A stretch of 64,000 nucleotides of DNA, taken from positions 3,412,501 to 3,476,500 of the forward strand of contig OZ020256.1 in assembly GCA_963971285.1 (NCBI GenBank). The letters are read 5' to 3'. Shown here piece after piece: positions 1 to 12,589 of this stretch (positions within the stretch are counted from its first letter, which is position 1; each line of letters opens with the position of its first letter). The notes beneath the pieces are model-generated. The model worked only from the letters and a program-made list of their open reading frames with translations, made no database searches and was not told the origin of the DNA. This DNA comes from Astropecten irregularis. Lineage: Eukaryota; Echinodermata; Asteroidea; Paxillosida; Astropectinidae. The translations under genes and the position numbers were made by a program.

Positions 1-70
1 TTAAGCTAAAATGTCATCAGGGGTTGAGTGTTGGAGTTATTGAATAGAGTCCTCAAAAACAAACATATGA

Positions 71-300
71 CGTTTACGAAACTGAGGCTCAGACTCAGGC
101 TCATCAGGCTCCAGCTTTGACATCCACTATGCTAGGTTGTGGTTTTTCATTGAAGCTGAAGCTCTGTTTCCCTTTTCAAACCACTGAGAGAATCTACTTC
201 AGAACCGCAGCCACAAGTCTCTATTTTCATACCCGTTATTTCAGAATGGATTCACGAAATGGAGCCGGAGCCTGAAACGGAGCCAGAGCCCCCGTTTTAC
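71..300. mobile_element. MITE with GAGGCTCAGGCTC arms, copy 1
   Basis: Left arm CGTTTACGAAACTGAGGCTC, right arm rich in GGAGCCGGAGCCTG and ending CGTTTTACG. The inverted arms are the same as at 25.0 kb. Confidence 0.75.
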
Positions 301-1449
301 GGCGTAAAATGAACGCCAACAGTGTCAACAATATATGCTAGGACATGAAGTCCATCACGTTTTACCTGAAATTTGAATTTCTGACAAAACATTAAAGAAA
401 ATTAAAGTAGCATTGGAAAAAACTTGGAAAAAACAACATGAGCTTTCATAGTAACAACTACTTCAACAGATGTAATGAAGTGGAACATCATCAACATGGG
501 TATATAAACAGGTATAAAGCAATGAAGCATGTCCAAACATTGTGTATGTTATGTTCTATGGGTAAATGTTAGAATATTTAACAATCTAAAAGTCACGACC
601 ACAAAATGAGCAACCGACCGTTTTCCCGCCTTCCAAATAAAAGACAACCACGTGCACGTGTCTCGTCTACCGTCTGAGCATGCACGTAGCCAGTGGCATT
701 CCTCACTAGGCTAGACAATCCATTTTTTACAGCTATACAAATTACAACATTATACTGTGCTTCTAATGGGCTGTTTATCCCGAACGTTTATTCGCCCTAA
801 TCCCCAGCTTGAACCCTGAGGGGGTTGCATACACGGTCCACGGTGGTCTAGGCAATGGCCGCTTTTATGCATAGGTCAAAACTGACGTAAATACTCGAGA
901 AAGAGTAAACATTCTCTTGACAATGAAACACTCCAAACGGCGCCTATGTACAAATTTTGCAATAATAGCGTTGTAGGGATTCACCGTGGAATGCCCTGCA
1001 TTGTCCTCTGCTCGATATCATTATTCTAAAGGTTTATAATACATGTAGGGCCTACCGGTAAATCGCATGCAGTATTCTGTGCAAGCACATCAGACTGCTA
1101 GATGTGTGTTTTTTTTAACCAACTTTATTGTGTGTTTTTGTAACCAAAGCAAGATTTCTGACAATGAGCTAATGTTGCTATATGCCATGTCTTCTGCATT
1201 GGGTATGGTAATGTCGCAGGCAAAGCAAAATGATGGCACGATAAGCCAAATTTTTCTTTGCTTTTTTTTTCTCGTGTGAATGATTAAGCGCCATTTTGAA
1301 GTACAGTTCATGATCACAGAATCTATAGTTTTGTTCATGGCTGGCTTCAACATGATTATGGAAAGACACTCGTGAAACATTGTCCTACATTCAAACATGT
1401 TACTCTGAAGTCTCAAGTGCCCAAGAAAAGTTCATTTCATTGCAGCAAG
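301..1449. other. No gene seen
   Basis: AT-rich single-copy-looking DNA. The only open frames are short, overlap on both strands, and have no splice context. Confidence 0.6.
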
Positions 1450-1712
1450 TTCTGGTCATGAAACCAAGGATTCCTCAAAAGCGCCCTAGGCACTGTAGCT
1501 CAAAAGCCTGGTGAAACCTTTTATTGAAAGATTATGAGAAGAAGATACAATTTTAGAGGTGGGAGGAAAACCCAGGGTAACATTCTGGATAAAACCCACA
1601 GAATCAGGTAGGGACTGAAAACCCAATCCGCTTGTGGGCCGAGCCGGATTTGAACCCAGTCCGCCAGAGGAGAAAGTCGAGGAAAGAACCGCTACGCCAA
1701 CCTGACTCCCCT
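1450..1712 (-). repeat. SINE family A, copy 1
   Basis: Read on the minus strand, it has A-box-like TTGGCGTAGCGG, B box GGGTTCAAATCC, then a body with TTTCAGTCCCTACCTGATT and TCCTCCCACCTCTAAAA, ending near TGAGGAATCCTTGG. It shares its whole length with 32134-32393. Confidence 0.82.
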
Positions 1713-1830
1713 CAAGCATAATCAAGACATAGGTTTCACCAAAAGGGCCAGAGCATATAGCAAACTTCATTAGACTTCTCTAGAAATGGTTACAGATATT
1801 GTTTAACTTTAATACATATTGGGAGACTCT

Positions 1831-1962
1831 GGGTCGAAGCCCTACGATCGATCGTAACTCGAGTTAGGAAGGATAACCTATCGTATCCTGCGTATGGCTG
1901 CAATGCATCATAAGTCCTACGATTGATAGTAAGTTACGATGAGTTTTGGTGAAATCGACCCC
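1831..1962. mobile_element. MITE with GGTCGATTTCAC ends, copy 1
   Basis: GGGTCGAAGCCCTACGATCG to TTGGTGAAATCGACCCC. The interior ACGATCGATCGTAACTCG is itself palindromic. Confidence 0.8.
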
Positions 1963-2443
1963 ATGACTATACCCATCACCTTACTGCGTCGGATGTCGAA
2001 ATCATATTATTTGTATAACAAACATGAAACTGTATTCAAATTTTCTTTGTGTAACACACAACGTGGGCGTTTGTAATCATCAGGGTGCCGCATAAAAACA
2101 CAATTCATTACGCTGTTAAAATAATTTACATAGTACGACCCCCGGGTTTTTTTTTTTTTTGCTTTTGATAAAATCATTTTTGGCCACCAACGACCTAATA
2201 TGTAACGAAGGTAATCATAAGGAAAAGCACTTCTCAAACTCTAGGCAACGAACGAAGATTTTTGGGTCAAATACTGATGTACACAAGAAATGTGTCATTG
2301 TGTATCTGGTCTATGTTGCAAAGTGATGTTATGTTGACAATTTGTATATCATAATGGGGTCAGGAAGATATAATCTGTTTACATAATGATAACAGGCTTG
2401 GCTTAGAATATAACCACATTTTAGTGTAAAGTACAGGTTTAAC

Positions 2444-2794
2444 TTAAAGGTAATATCATACTTTGGATTTTGTCAAAGAAATACATATTAATGGGCAAAA
2501 TATCAAGGATGATACAGTAACAGCCATCTGTGACAATTTCAGTCCCATACGGTACCCACTTTTTGAGAAAACAGTGAAAAACAGCCACAGTATTTCTTAA
2601 GTCTTTTCTCTTTTATTTAGATCAAAAATAATTTTGGTCACTGGTTTTACACTTTTTTTTATAAAAATGCAGCATTTCAGGCAGCAAAACTGTATATGTT
2701 TCTATACCATCACCATCTTTATACCCTGTAAGTTATAGGTAAATCTGTGAAGAATTCTGTTTTGGTATTCTACCAATCTGATAGTAGCTTTAAT
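2444..2794 (+). mobile_element. TTAA MITE, subfamily Y
   Basis: CTTAAAGGTAATATCATACT to GATAGTAGCTTTAA. Internal words GTCAAAGAAATACATATTAA, TTTTGAGAAAACAGTGAAAA and GCAGCATTTCAGGCAG recur in all Y copies. Confidence 0.85.
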
Positions 2795-4077
2795 ACTATA
2801 TAGGTTGGGTTATTGTAATATACGTGGCACCATCATAGTTTCGGACCAACGATCCCATTCTTTCCAATTAATGTAGCTTACAATGTTCCCAGTTTAATAG
2901 CTGTGTCGGCACGTTGCAATAACTCCCTTTGAAGTTTCATCGTAATTGGTTTGATTGTATCACAAGAAGTTCCATATAACAGTACGACTGCGCTTCTTGT
3001 CCTACAGAACACTGTGGCATTACAACCGCACAAAGCACTACAACCGACTAGATTTGCCATATCTGGAATATATCATTAGCTGTACAAGCTGTATTATATA
3101 GGTACACGTATGGTGTCACAAACGATATCCTTTCTCACAGACGAAGTCTAGCGCGAGGTGTTCAGACATATTATTGAATTGCATTTCTATTTTCAATCGT
3201 CATTAATCCTCTTAACTGTTAACACAACCTTGTTTATGTAGAGAAACCAGTGTTTGGAACACTCAGTTCGTCTGGTATAGTGTGCGTGCGTGCCACCCGA
3301 TCGAAAATCATTCCAAAGGAGCTGTCGCAACTTATTACCACTCAATATGCGGGTTGCTGAACACATTATATGGAAAGGTTATCCCACAAAGGTTGGCTCC
3401 CCGGCACATGCCCCATGGACAAAGTTATAATCAGTTTTGTTACACTAATCCAGTCGGCCCATATTCCAACCCCTCGATCGACGCCATTATGAACAAGATA
3501 CAATCTTAGATGATTCTTGATAAAAATAAAATACCACCCACACAGACTAACATGCTCCAAAATCATGAAGATAATCCTGTCTCATGCTACAAAACGCCAG
3601 AAAGAGTTGGAGTTGACTTTTTAGTTTTCCCAAACCAAAAGTCGATATTGATTGGAGTTGAAACGCGTTCACTGGCTCGCGAAGCTATAGCAAATATTAA
3701 CATAATAATATTCAACATGCATTGCAGTATACGGTTGCCATACCGGCTATACCAGCTGTTATATAGTACCATGCAATTATGCATGTATACCAACTAAACT
3801 ACCATGCTTGCCATGCTGACTACCAGCTATGCAGCACACATTGGATATGCTTGCCCAAAATTATGTGCCATATCGGAAACCAGCTATTTTTCTAATTAAT
3901 GATATAGAACCAATTTCCAGTGGTTTTTCGATCACCGCGGCTTAGGATCTGGCTCAGGTTTTGTCTTCATTATCCAAAAGCTGAAAATACAGATTTTTTG
4001 TTGTGCAAAGTGGAAATTGCCTTTCCTGTTTAAAACATAATCATCAAATAACCACAAGGGAAAGTGACTGAAATTAA
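2795..4077. other. No gene seen
   Basis: No repeat of the families above and no exon. Overlapping short frames at 3282-3797 on both strands look random. Confidence 0.55.
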
Positions 4078-4160
4078 ACTCATTGAAAGGTGAACAAAGA
4101 AAAATTGACTGGAGCGGGATTCGAACCGGCGACCTCCCGAACACCGTACCGTATTGTCCA
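4078..4160 (-). repeat. SINE family B, fragment
   Basis: On the minus strand, TACGGTGTTCGGGAGGTCGC and GGTTCGAATCC followed by CCAGTCAATTTTTCTTTG match the 3' half of family B. The 5' part is missing. Confidence 0.65.
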
Positions 4161-4326
4161 CCTCAAAATCGCAGTATCGTAGCCAAAAGCCTTCCATTTA
4201 TAATTATCACTTTAAAACTAATGTAGAATGGAACCGACGTATAGGATCAAGAATCCCATCGGCCGAAAGGGGTACAATCACCCCCAATGAACATGAGACT
4301 AGCTGTCAACAGACATACATTTAACT

Positions 4327-4694
4327 TAAATGTACAGTACAGGATTGGTAACATACCCAAACAAAAATGTTCACAGATTTACATATAACCCGTTCAGGAT
4401 AATTATGAAGATGGTGCTGGTAGAAACATACCGTTAAAATATTTCCGCATGAAATGGTATATTTATCCAGAAATCAGTAAGACAAAGACCGAAAACAGTT
4501 TTGATCTCGGGGTAAGATCAAAACCATTCTTTATGTTTTATAAGAAAAATTGAGACGCGTTTTCGCTATTTTCTCGTTACTCAGATGTCCTTTTAAGCTC
4601 AAATTTTCACGGTTTTCATTTCATGCACATATTGGATTAGACAAAGTGTCAGTGCTGTTCTGTGACCATTACCAATCACGTATTATACCTTTAA
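4327..4694 (+). mobile_element. TTAA MITE, subfamily X
   Basis: Starts TTAAATGTACAGTACAGGAT and ends TATTATACCTTTAA; TTAA is present at both ends. Shared internal words are GGTATATTTATCCAGAAA, GTTTTGATCTCGGGGTAAG and TTGAGTCGG-like sequence. Confidence 0.85.
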
Positions 4695-6034
4695 TGGAGA
4701 AATTAAGGTTAATTTACCTAAATATACGTATAAACGAATACACATACTATGACCAGCATTAATGACACAATGCTCCATCCAGAAAATATGCAATTGAAAC
4801 TGTATATAGTCCTCGGTACCTCTCAGGCAGAATAAAAGTATCTTAAGCCTAATTGAATATTGCCCTATAGCTTAATCACACATCCGATGCACCGATGCTC
4901 AAGGCGCATAATATCAAACTATCACTCCATCAAGCCCGTGTATAAAATCCATCCATGTTTGCTATCACATCACCCCCTGCATACACGGCGCCTGTCCAAA
5001 TATCCACCCGCTGAATAATCTCCCTAATAAGTCTTCAAGGGCACGACCAGTGGGTATCTATATTGATTCAGCTATACGAGGCCTGTCCCTTAGGGAAGCC
5101 CATTGTCATTACCAAGGTCAATAAATGATATTTGATTTACGAGGTGTCTGAAAAGGAAACTGATGTTGCGACCACCGACCATTAAGGCACTGGTCTCTAT
5201 ATTAGCTTGTTCGTAATGGCATTACACAAAAATGGTAGAGATTCAAGCCATATGAATTACATATTATTATTATCATAATAATCAAATACATCGTTCCTCC
5301 ATTTCAATACAAACTTTTACCGGGTACTGCTTGCTGCATTAATTTGCAAAGTCCACGTATAGGCCTACTACAGACAAACGATAATTATATGAAACAATTT
5401 TTATACTGAAACGTTGTCATATTCGATAAATTGTGGCAAACCCTTCCCAACTCAAAACGTTTCTTTAAAATGTGAATATTGGACCAATTGTGATGCAATT
5501 TTCACAGCTACATTTTATGACAATCATCTTGAAGATTTGAGACTGAAATTAAAGCTCTCATCAATAACAACATGGCAAATCCCATACACTACTTTTAATA
5601 GCAACGCCAATGAGGAGTACGACCGTATGCAACACTATCGCGTCAATTTAAACCGAGAACGTCCTAAAACTTCTCACTATATTCTTCAGTAATAGAAATT
5701 CTGGCTTCTGTATGCATCCACAAATGTAAAAGTGAGTTAACATATCAGTATTTATTTCGTTTATGCCAGCAAAAGGTGTGGTCTACCAACTTAACGGCCA
5801 TCTTGAAAGATGCATTGTGGGATATTGTCATATAGTAACTGACTCAGCCGGTAACTTGGGCCAGGTCCGAGTAAGCAGGAGAAATGACGTCATGGTCAAA
5901 GCGAACAGCACATGACTAAAACTACAAGTGAAGTAATCGAACGACAAATCAGCTATTTGAAGGGAAACTGACTGCATAAATCTTTTCAGAAAAGAAATCT
6001 AACCCCTCTGTCATCATTGGAATCGCCTTGATCA
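4695..6034. other. No gene seen
   Basis: AT-rich; a 92-codon plus-strand frame at 5414-5692 has no recognisable domain, no splice support and ordinary composition. Confidence 0.5.
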
Positions 6035-6180
6035 TAAGTCTTCACACGATTCAGATATTTGAGTTCGGGGTTCGAATCCCATCTGCGCAGTTATTTTCTT
6101 CCATGATCTCATACCAGCGTATATACACCTCTTCAGGCGTGTGTTAATCCCCCGTACACGCGCCTTTTATTATTAATAAT
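6035..6180 (+). repeat. tRNA-like SINE fragment
   Basis: An intact B box, GGGGTTCGAATCCC, is followed by an AT-rich tail, but no convincing A box or cloverleaf is seen. It is likely a worn tRNA-derived repeat. Confidence 0.4.
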
Positions 6181-6662
6181 TATTTTAAGCCGCAACCAAA
6201 AAAGTGACTCATAATTTTTGACGAGGTGAAATGAATGATGTTATATAGCGAGACGATCAGGCCAATTCAAGTTCTCACGCACGTGACAAAAAGATGGTAG
6301 TCTGACTTGTCCGGTGACGCATAACAAGATATTGCTTCCATATTCGTACATAAATATTACATGGCAATCACGCTTAAGGTAATTTATACCGACATTCAGG
6401 GCTAGGGTCGTGCTTTTTTGTGATTCGTACGGTGGAACCAAATGTTGATAGTACATTAATTCAATTCGATTCAATTCAATACAATATTTATATCCACGTA
6501 CGATCAAAAACAGAGGAAATTAGTCACGATGTAACTTTTTTTTTAATTTGATAATAAATTACAGAAAACATCCATCCATGTTTTGATACAGAATTAAGTT
6601 TGTTTGTTTGTATGTTTGTTTGTCATAACCGTTCCCAGTCCTTGTTCATTTACCTTGGGTCG

Positions 6663-6788
6663 GTTCGTTTAGCTTCTACGGGTCGACACCAATCAACCTC
6701 GCCCCCCCCCCCGCCCTCTCCATTGTTTTGCGCAGTAAACGCGGCCATTCCCAGGTCAGGGCTGCCACGGTGGACGCTAAACGAACGC
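6663..6788. mobile_element. MITE with CGTTTAGC ends, copy 1
   Basis: GTTCGTTTAGCTTCTACGGG to GACGCTAAACGAACGC; shares GGTCGACACCA and TTTTGCGCAGTAAA with the 8.4-kb copy and has a C10 run. Confidence 0.75.
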
Positions 6789-8074
6789 AGTTAATATAAA
6801 TCGTGTGTGATCTTTATATTTGTATTTTTGAATATTTTTCCGAAGTTCTTTAATGGCTTACACAATACTGTACATCTATGTGAGTTTATAGCAATATATT
6901 ACACAAAAAGCTCACTGGAAATGACTGATACTTTTCAGTTTATCGATCTGATAATATAATAGTATTTATCGGTGTACACAATTCATGCTATACGTATATG
7001 TATTAGCATTGGCAGACATCAAATTTACATAAGAGTGAAAAGGTGATTTTAATGCAGAATGTCATCCACGTGTACCAATATTTACCTGCAAATGTACATG
7101 CACACTCATGACCTACATCAGACGATCTCTATATTAGGTGTGTGTATAAACGGCCTAAAGTAAATTAGTTTGATGTGTGATTTTCACGAAGTTTTAAAAT
7201 TGAATCCATTTTCACGTTATGAATGCATTGAGTATTATCCTTCGCTATACCAGCTATCATGTTTGCACTTTTCGGCTCAGAGTAAACGGAATGAAGATAT
7301 TTTATGAAATAATTATGTGTATTTGCCAAATCCAGTTATCCAAACACGATATATTTCGGTACAACTTTATTATTAAAACGGGCCGCTTTGGTAAGTAAAC
7401 GAGCGCCAAGCCATTCCAATTTGAACTTGCCACGCTGGCAGAGCAAGCATGAGTCATGGGGTTAATACACGTACACACGGGCATGTCCATGGATAACGTA
7501 TTTTGTGTCAGTTTTTAGATATTAAGTTTCTGACTCACGACTGCTTTAATATGGGAATTCACACCATCTGTTCGGCTATACCAGAGATTCGGTTTAATGA
7601 TGCCAGCGTAAGCGTGTCTGAAGCAATATGGGATTATAGGTTTTAAAATTAATGCGATCTGGCTCAAAAATTTCACCTTTCCAACAATATTTTCTTTACG
7701 GTAATGCCCAAAACTGATTGGCCTACTATATTTCATTTCCATCAAGTTAAAAGGTGTTAGGGAGAAAAATCTTAAGGATTAACGCAATATTGCATGTAAC
7801 AATGATGTAGTATGTTTGTGGAACGACATACATGGTGGTAGAATGGGGAAATGTATAGGGAGGCGACCACCAGACATGGTAGCATGTAAATTAATGATTT
7901 CCAGGCACGGAACCAGTCTGAACAGGCCAGTAAAGATCAATGTAGGCCGCGAAATGCCATCAACACTAAAATATTCCATTCGTGTCAAGTTAATTACAAA
8001 ATGTACTTGCAGCAATGCACATACACAAAGTCCAATCGTGTAGGTGCGGTGGTCTAATTCTTATAATTCGAACT
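6789..8074. other. No gene seen
   Basis: Non-repetitive within the window; short frames only. Confidence 0.55.
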
Positions 8075-8321
8075 GGGGCCAATTTCATGGAACTGCTAAT
8101 TAAGCACAACAATTTGTTAGCACAAAATGTCTTTCCCAATGAAACAAACCTCCGTTTAAAATTTCATTTGATATTCATGGTCAGTGAACAACAACAGCCA
8201 AAGAACAATCACAAGTGATACACAACACATGGATATTTGGTTGTTAGCCCTGTTTTATTATGACAGAAAATGTCATGCTTAGCAAATTTTTGTGCTAAGC
8301 AGCGCCGTGAAATTGGTCCCT
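8075..8321. mobile_element. MITE with GGCCAATTTCAT ends, copy 1
   Basis: The left end GGGGCCAATTTCATGGA is matched inverted by CGTGAAATTGGTCCC. A subterminal TTAGCACAAAA occurs on both arms. Confidence 0.83.
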
Positions 8322-8404
8322 TGTATTGGAACAATTTCATTTGGAGATTAAAGGCAGTCAAATGAAAGATTGCAGAAAAATTGCAAGGTGCGTCTTGATA
8401 TAGA

Positions 8405-8530
8405 GTGCATTCGTTTAGCTCCCCCGGGTCGACACCAGTCAAACTCGTCCCCCATTCTCTCGCTTGTTTTGTGCAGTAAAACACGACCATTCCCAGTAAA
8501 GGCTGACCCGTGTTAGCAAAACGAATGCAC
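8405..8530. mobile_element. MITE with CGTTTAGC ends, copy 2
   Basis: GTGCATTCGTTTAGCTCCCC to GTTAGCAAAACGAATGCAC; inverted ends of about 15 bp. Confidence 0.78.
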
Positions 8531-8748
8531 CCATAGGCTTTATCATTATGCTTTGTGGCAGTGGATTCACGCCCCGCATAAATAATTGATGATTTTACAA
8601 TTTCAAGAATACCAGCAGAATGTTTAACAGCCAAAAACTGCCCATCAATCACAAACACCCTCACCTATGTCCAACATTTCTAATTTTAGTGAAGAAATAA
8701 AAAAATTAAAAATGTTAAGTGGCTTCTGATTTTTGATTCTATAGCAGC

Positions 8749-8812
8749 GGATTTGCACCAATAAACGCTTCACAACCCAGTGGCTTACTCACTAGACCAA
8801 ACCGCTCTTAAT
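8749..8812 (-). repeat. tRNA-like repeat fragment, copy 1
   Basis: Read on the minus strand, GGTTTGGTCTAGTGAG is A-box-like and GGTGCAAATCC is B-box-like. The same sequence recurs at 14687-14748. Confidence 0.45.
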
Positions 8813-9101
8813 TTCTGCTTGAGGAAGGACAAAAACTCCCCCGGGATTAGTTCATTGGCTTTGCTAAACAACAGCATGGCGGTATATGTAGTTATTGGAC
8901 TGAATTATATGGAGATGATTCAAAATAACGCATGGCTGAATGCATGGCTGAGCAATGGCGAGGCCGATGCCATACAGTGACCGGAGCCAGTCTAAAATAG
9001 TGCGACTGTATTGTTGTATAATTTTATGTAGTACATGACCTGTGTACCAGAAAAAACTTGGCTCTAATACATGTACGTCGGTTCACAGTATACATATCAC
9101 T

Positions 9102-9170
9102 TAAGGCCCAAACACTATGGTAAAAATGGGTCTTTTCTTACCAAAAAAGGTAGAAAATCAGATGCCAGAT
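9102..9170 (+). repeat. Direct repeat flanking a MITE, left copy
   Basis: TTAAGGCCCAAACACTATGG ... TCTTTTCTTACC ... GTAGAAAATCAGATGCC, repeated on the far side of the MITE at 9531-9598 with a few differences. Confidence 0.8.
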
Positions 9171-9177
9171 GTCTACT

Positions 9178-9534
9178 TTAAAGGTATGATACAATGATTG
9201 GTAAAGGTCACAGAACAGCACTCACACTTTGTTTAATCCAGCACATACATGAAATAAACCTGTGAAAATTTTAGCTCAATCGGACATCTGAGTCAAGAGA
9301 AAATAGCGAAAACTTGACTTAATTTTTCTTATAAAACATATAAAGAATGGTTTTGATCTTACCCCGAGATTAAAACTGTTTTTAGACTTTGTTTGATTAA
9401 TTTCTGGATAAAAACACCATTTCAGGCGGAAATATTTTATCAGTATGTTTCCACCAGCATCATCTTCATACCCTGAAAGTTATATGTGAACATTTCTGCT
9501 TGGGTATGTTACCAATTCTGTACTGTACCTTTAA
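9178..9534 (-). mobile_element. TTAA MITE, subfamily X, flanked by a 65-bp direct repeat
   Basis: TTTAAAGGTATGATAC at the left and CTGTACCTTTAA at the right. It is bordered on both sides by copies of the AAGGCCCAAACAC sequence (9102-9170 and 9531-9598). Confidence 0.87.
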
Positions 9535-9598
9535 GGCCCAAACACGATGGTAAAAAATATTCTTTTCTGACAAAAAGGTAGGAAATCAGATGCCTCAT
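9531..9598 (+). repeat. Direct repeat flanking a MITE, right copy
   Basis: TTAAGGCCCAAACACGATGG ... TCTTTTCTGAC ... GTAGGAAATCAGATGCC. Much longer than any target-site duplication, so it points to a segmental duplication or nested insertion. Confidence 0.8.
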
Positions 9599-11095
9599 CC
9601 CTCGTTACAATGATAACACACTGAGAGCTTGCAACTTTCGTTCAAGGAAATTCGTTCTTTCAAGTGAAAGTCTCTCAAAGGTCAAGAAAGGTTTGCAATC
9701 AGAAGATGCTCGGTGGAGCATAAGATGGGAACGGACTGGCATCCATCTAGAAGGAAATTGGGTATTGGATTAGGACAAAAATTCATGGAATTCTAGCACA
9801 CTACAAACACATCATCCAGATCTTTTCACTGAAACATCCGACAAACGCCGACATCTTTTATGAGAACTAAAAAGGTCTCGCCACCTACAAGACTTGGGCC
9901 GTGTCCGAAACGGGCTTCCTGAGCTACGGCTAGGTCTAATGTCTTGGTGTCTCCACGTATTTCCAATGGAGCGAAGACCTAGACCTAGCTCTAGACAACA
10001 GATTCGGATGCAGCCCAAGTTACCAAACAGTGTTTGTACACACGACATGTATTTCCACACGACCTGGGCACTGATTCCATCACCTTGACATTTACACAGT
10101 GTTCTACAGTCGCAATTACAGAAAGTGAAATGGGATTTTGGAAAGACTGGGAATCCACTTAATATGCTCAGCTACATAAGCCTAGACCTTCCAAATGACA
10201 TCTGACCAATGTAAATCGTGTTATTCTTCCAAAGAGCTCTTGAATTTCTTTTAACGAATTTGCAATGAAGCCAACCGAAATGCTACAATACTGAAAAAAG
10301 CCTGGAATACATTTTCGGGAAAATGTCAAATGTGGTGGTTTTTCGGTAATGAAATTTAAATTGTTGGCACACATTTCGGGACATGAGCTTTAAGTGACTC
10401 ACAATCACCTAATAAATAATTACACTCCTCAATTCCAAGAAAAAAATATCAGAAATTAATAACAGAAAGCCATTGTTGTCTATGGAGCAATATTGCTCTG
10501 TGCGAAAATTAATATAAAATGGCCTGGTCCGCGGTTAACCTCAGCATGATAACTCATCGTTCCCATTTTTTCTGGAAATTTTATAAGAAAGAAAATTTGG
10601 TCCTGTCTTAATTGGGATTAACTGCAGACCATAGGAGCCAAGGGCCCGTGTATAATCGCATTAATTCCCAAAATCTGAGGCGGGGATGAGACGGCAAATT
10701 GCCCGGGGGTTTGTGTCTCACCACCGGGCTAGCTTCCTTCCAATCAACTCCCCTGATATGATTTTATTTTCTTGGAGGCATGAACTAAAGGTAATTGTAA
10801 GCACTTATACAGGTAAGTACCCCGACATCAATTTACGCTCTATAACTAGACTGCATGCTGTGTAAACGCATTACACCAGCTCAAAAGTGCGTTTGATTCA
10901 TATATGCACGACAAAATGCCCTATGACTTTTCATGACATGGAAATGTTCATCGCTGCTTCGAGTACAAGAAACGAAATTGTCCTCAAGCAGAATGTTTTC
11001 CCGGCTGAGTGATATTGTTACAAACAACATTATTACATTATCAAAGTAAAGACTACTGTTTAGCACACATAGTAATGCAATCCCATGTTCAAAGT
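9599..11095. other. No gene seen
   Basis: 9800-10090 is open on both strands for 60-80 codons with no recognised domain. The rest is AT-rich intronic-type DNA. Confidence 0.5.
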
Positions 11096-11555
11096 TACGG
11101 AGCTCCACGAGTGCCATTCCACTTTTAATATCCAGATAACCACATGAATTTATCTCACCAAGTCGACTTATTAAGCCCTAAAAGTCGACTTGTCGAGATA
11201 ATTTATTCGTACAAGATGACTTAGTAAAAACTAAGAAGTCGACATATCCTGATAATTTATCTCGCCAAGACGACTTACAGAAAGAAGGAAGTCGACTTGT
11301 CCTGATACTTTACCTTGTAAAGACGACGCAATAAAAATGAGATTATTTGTCAGGATAAGACGACTTTTTAGAATTGCACTTCGTTGACTTGGCCAGATAA
11401 ATTATCAGGATAAGTTGACTTCTCCTATTCCCTAAAAGTCATCTTGTTGAGATAATTATTGAGACAAGACGACTTTTACCACTCTAAAAGTCGACCTGAC
11501 GAGAAAAATTATGTGGTTATTTGGATAACTGGAATGGCACTCGTGTAGCTCCGTA
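11096..11555. mobile_element. Fold-back element with internal AAGTCGACTT repeats
   Basis: Ends TACGGAGCTCCACGAGTGCC and GGCACTCGTGTAGCTCCGTA are inverted copies, and the arms extend through GGATAACCACATAA. Inside are about seven degenerate units of AAGTCGACTTGTCGAGATAA type, in both orientations. The ends are shared with 23856-23975. Confidence 0.85.
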
Positions 11556-12589
11556 CAAAGTATAATGCAAAACTGTATGTATGTAGGCCAACGCCTATAA
11601 TGTTTCATTTTCCATGCAGACATTTTCAAATCGTTCAAAACTTAACACTTTTCAAGGCGTTAATTTGGCATCTTCAGAGCTAGTATAGAAATAGAGTAAG
11701 GCCTTGCTCAGTATATGGTATAGTCTAGAGCTACAGTAAGTAGTCAAAATTCACATTGTATTCAATTCGCAGAGGAGATAAAGTGATTTTAATATGCGGC
11801 TTCTGTCTTCTAGGAATAAAACCGTGAAACGATAATAAACAGCTCCCCCATATCCACCGCGAAGTGACCAAGTCACGGCCAAACCTAACCGAAACCCGAA
11901 TCACGCATTGATCGAGCGAAACCTGCTATTATTTCTGCATCACCTATAACCAGTTGGTCCGGGGCAGTGAGTGCGCATACAGGGGTAGATAATTCGTTTG
12001 ACTCTCGGCAAAAACAGCCAGGTAGGATTCACAATTCTTCGATAGAGAAGGCACATGCCGCAGCGAAGAAAAAACATCACGCAGTCCTTGAACTGGGGCT
12101 GAACCCTGCACTTATAACGCACCCTACTTTTTGGCAGTAGTTGGGGTAAAATATTGTATCATCATTCCGTTTTTGGAAGCTACGATACACTATCCTTTAT
12201 ATCAAATATCTATGACATGGATCACTTGAGGTCGAGCAGGCAGTGAAATTATTCATACACACGTGCACGGAAAAGTCATTTGTTCACTCAACTTCCACTG
12301 TAATCCTGTGACCTACATTACTGGGCACGTGTATAATTATTTGAAGTGTGGCTAGAAATATTTCTAAACAATCAAAAATGGCATCTACAAAAAAATATAC
12401 AAGACAGAACAGTACACCTTTGTTGCATGCAACCAATGTTGGCGATTCCAAATTTTTAAACTGTGCAATGTTTAGGTCAGAATTTGGCTCTTTGGGGCAT
12501 TTTGTGACCCTACGTTTTGCAGTACAATATTCAGTCCAGATTAATGTGCAAATCTAAATCTTTAGATGCCCGAAAGCAAGAATACATTG
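11556..12589. other. No gene seen
   Basis: No exon or repeat recognised. Confidence 0.55.

Noticed and set aside
8209..8664. 151-codon minus-strand open frame
   Set aside because: It runs across two different MITEs (8075-8321 and 8405-8530), and its C-terminal half is repeated wherever the MITE occurs; it is a by-product of repeats.
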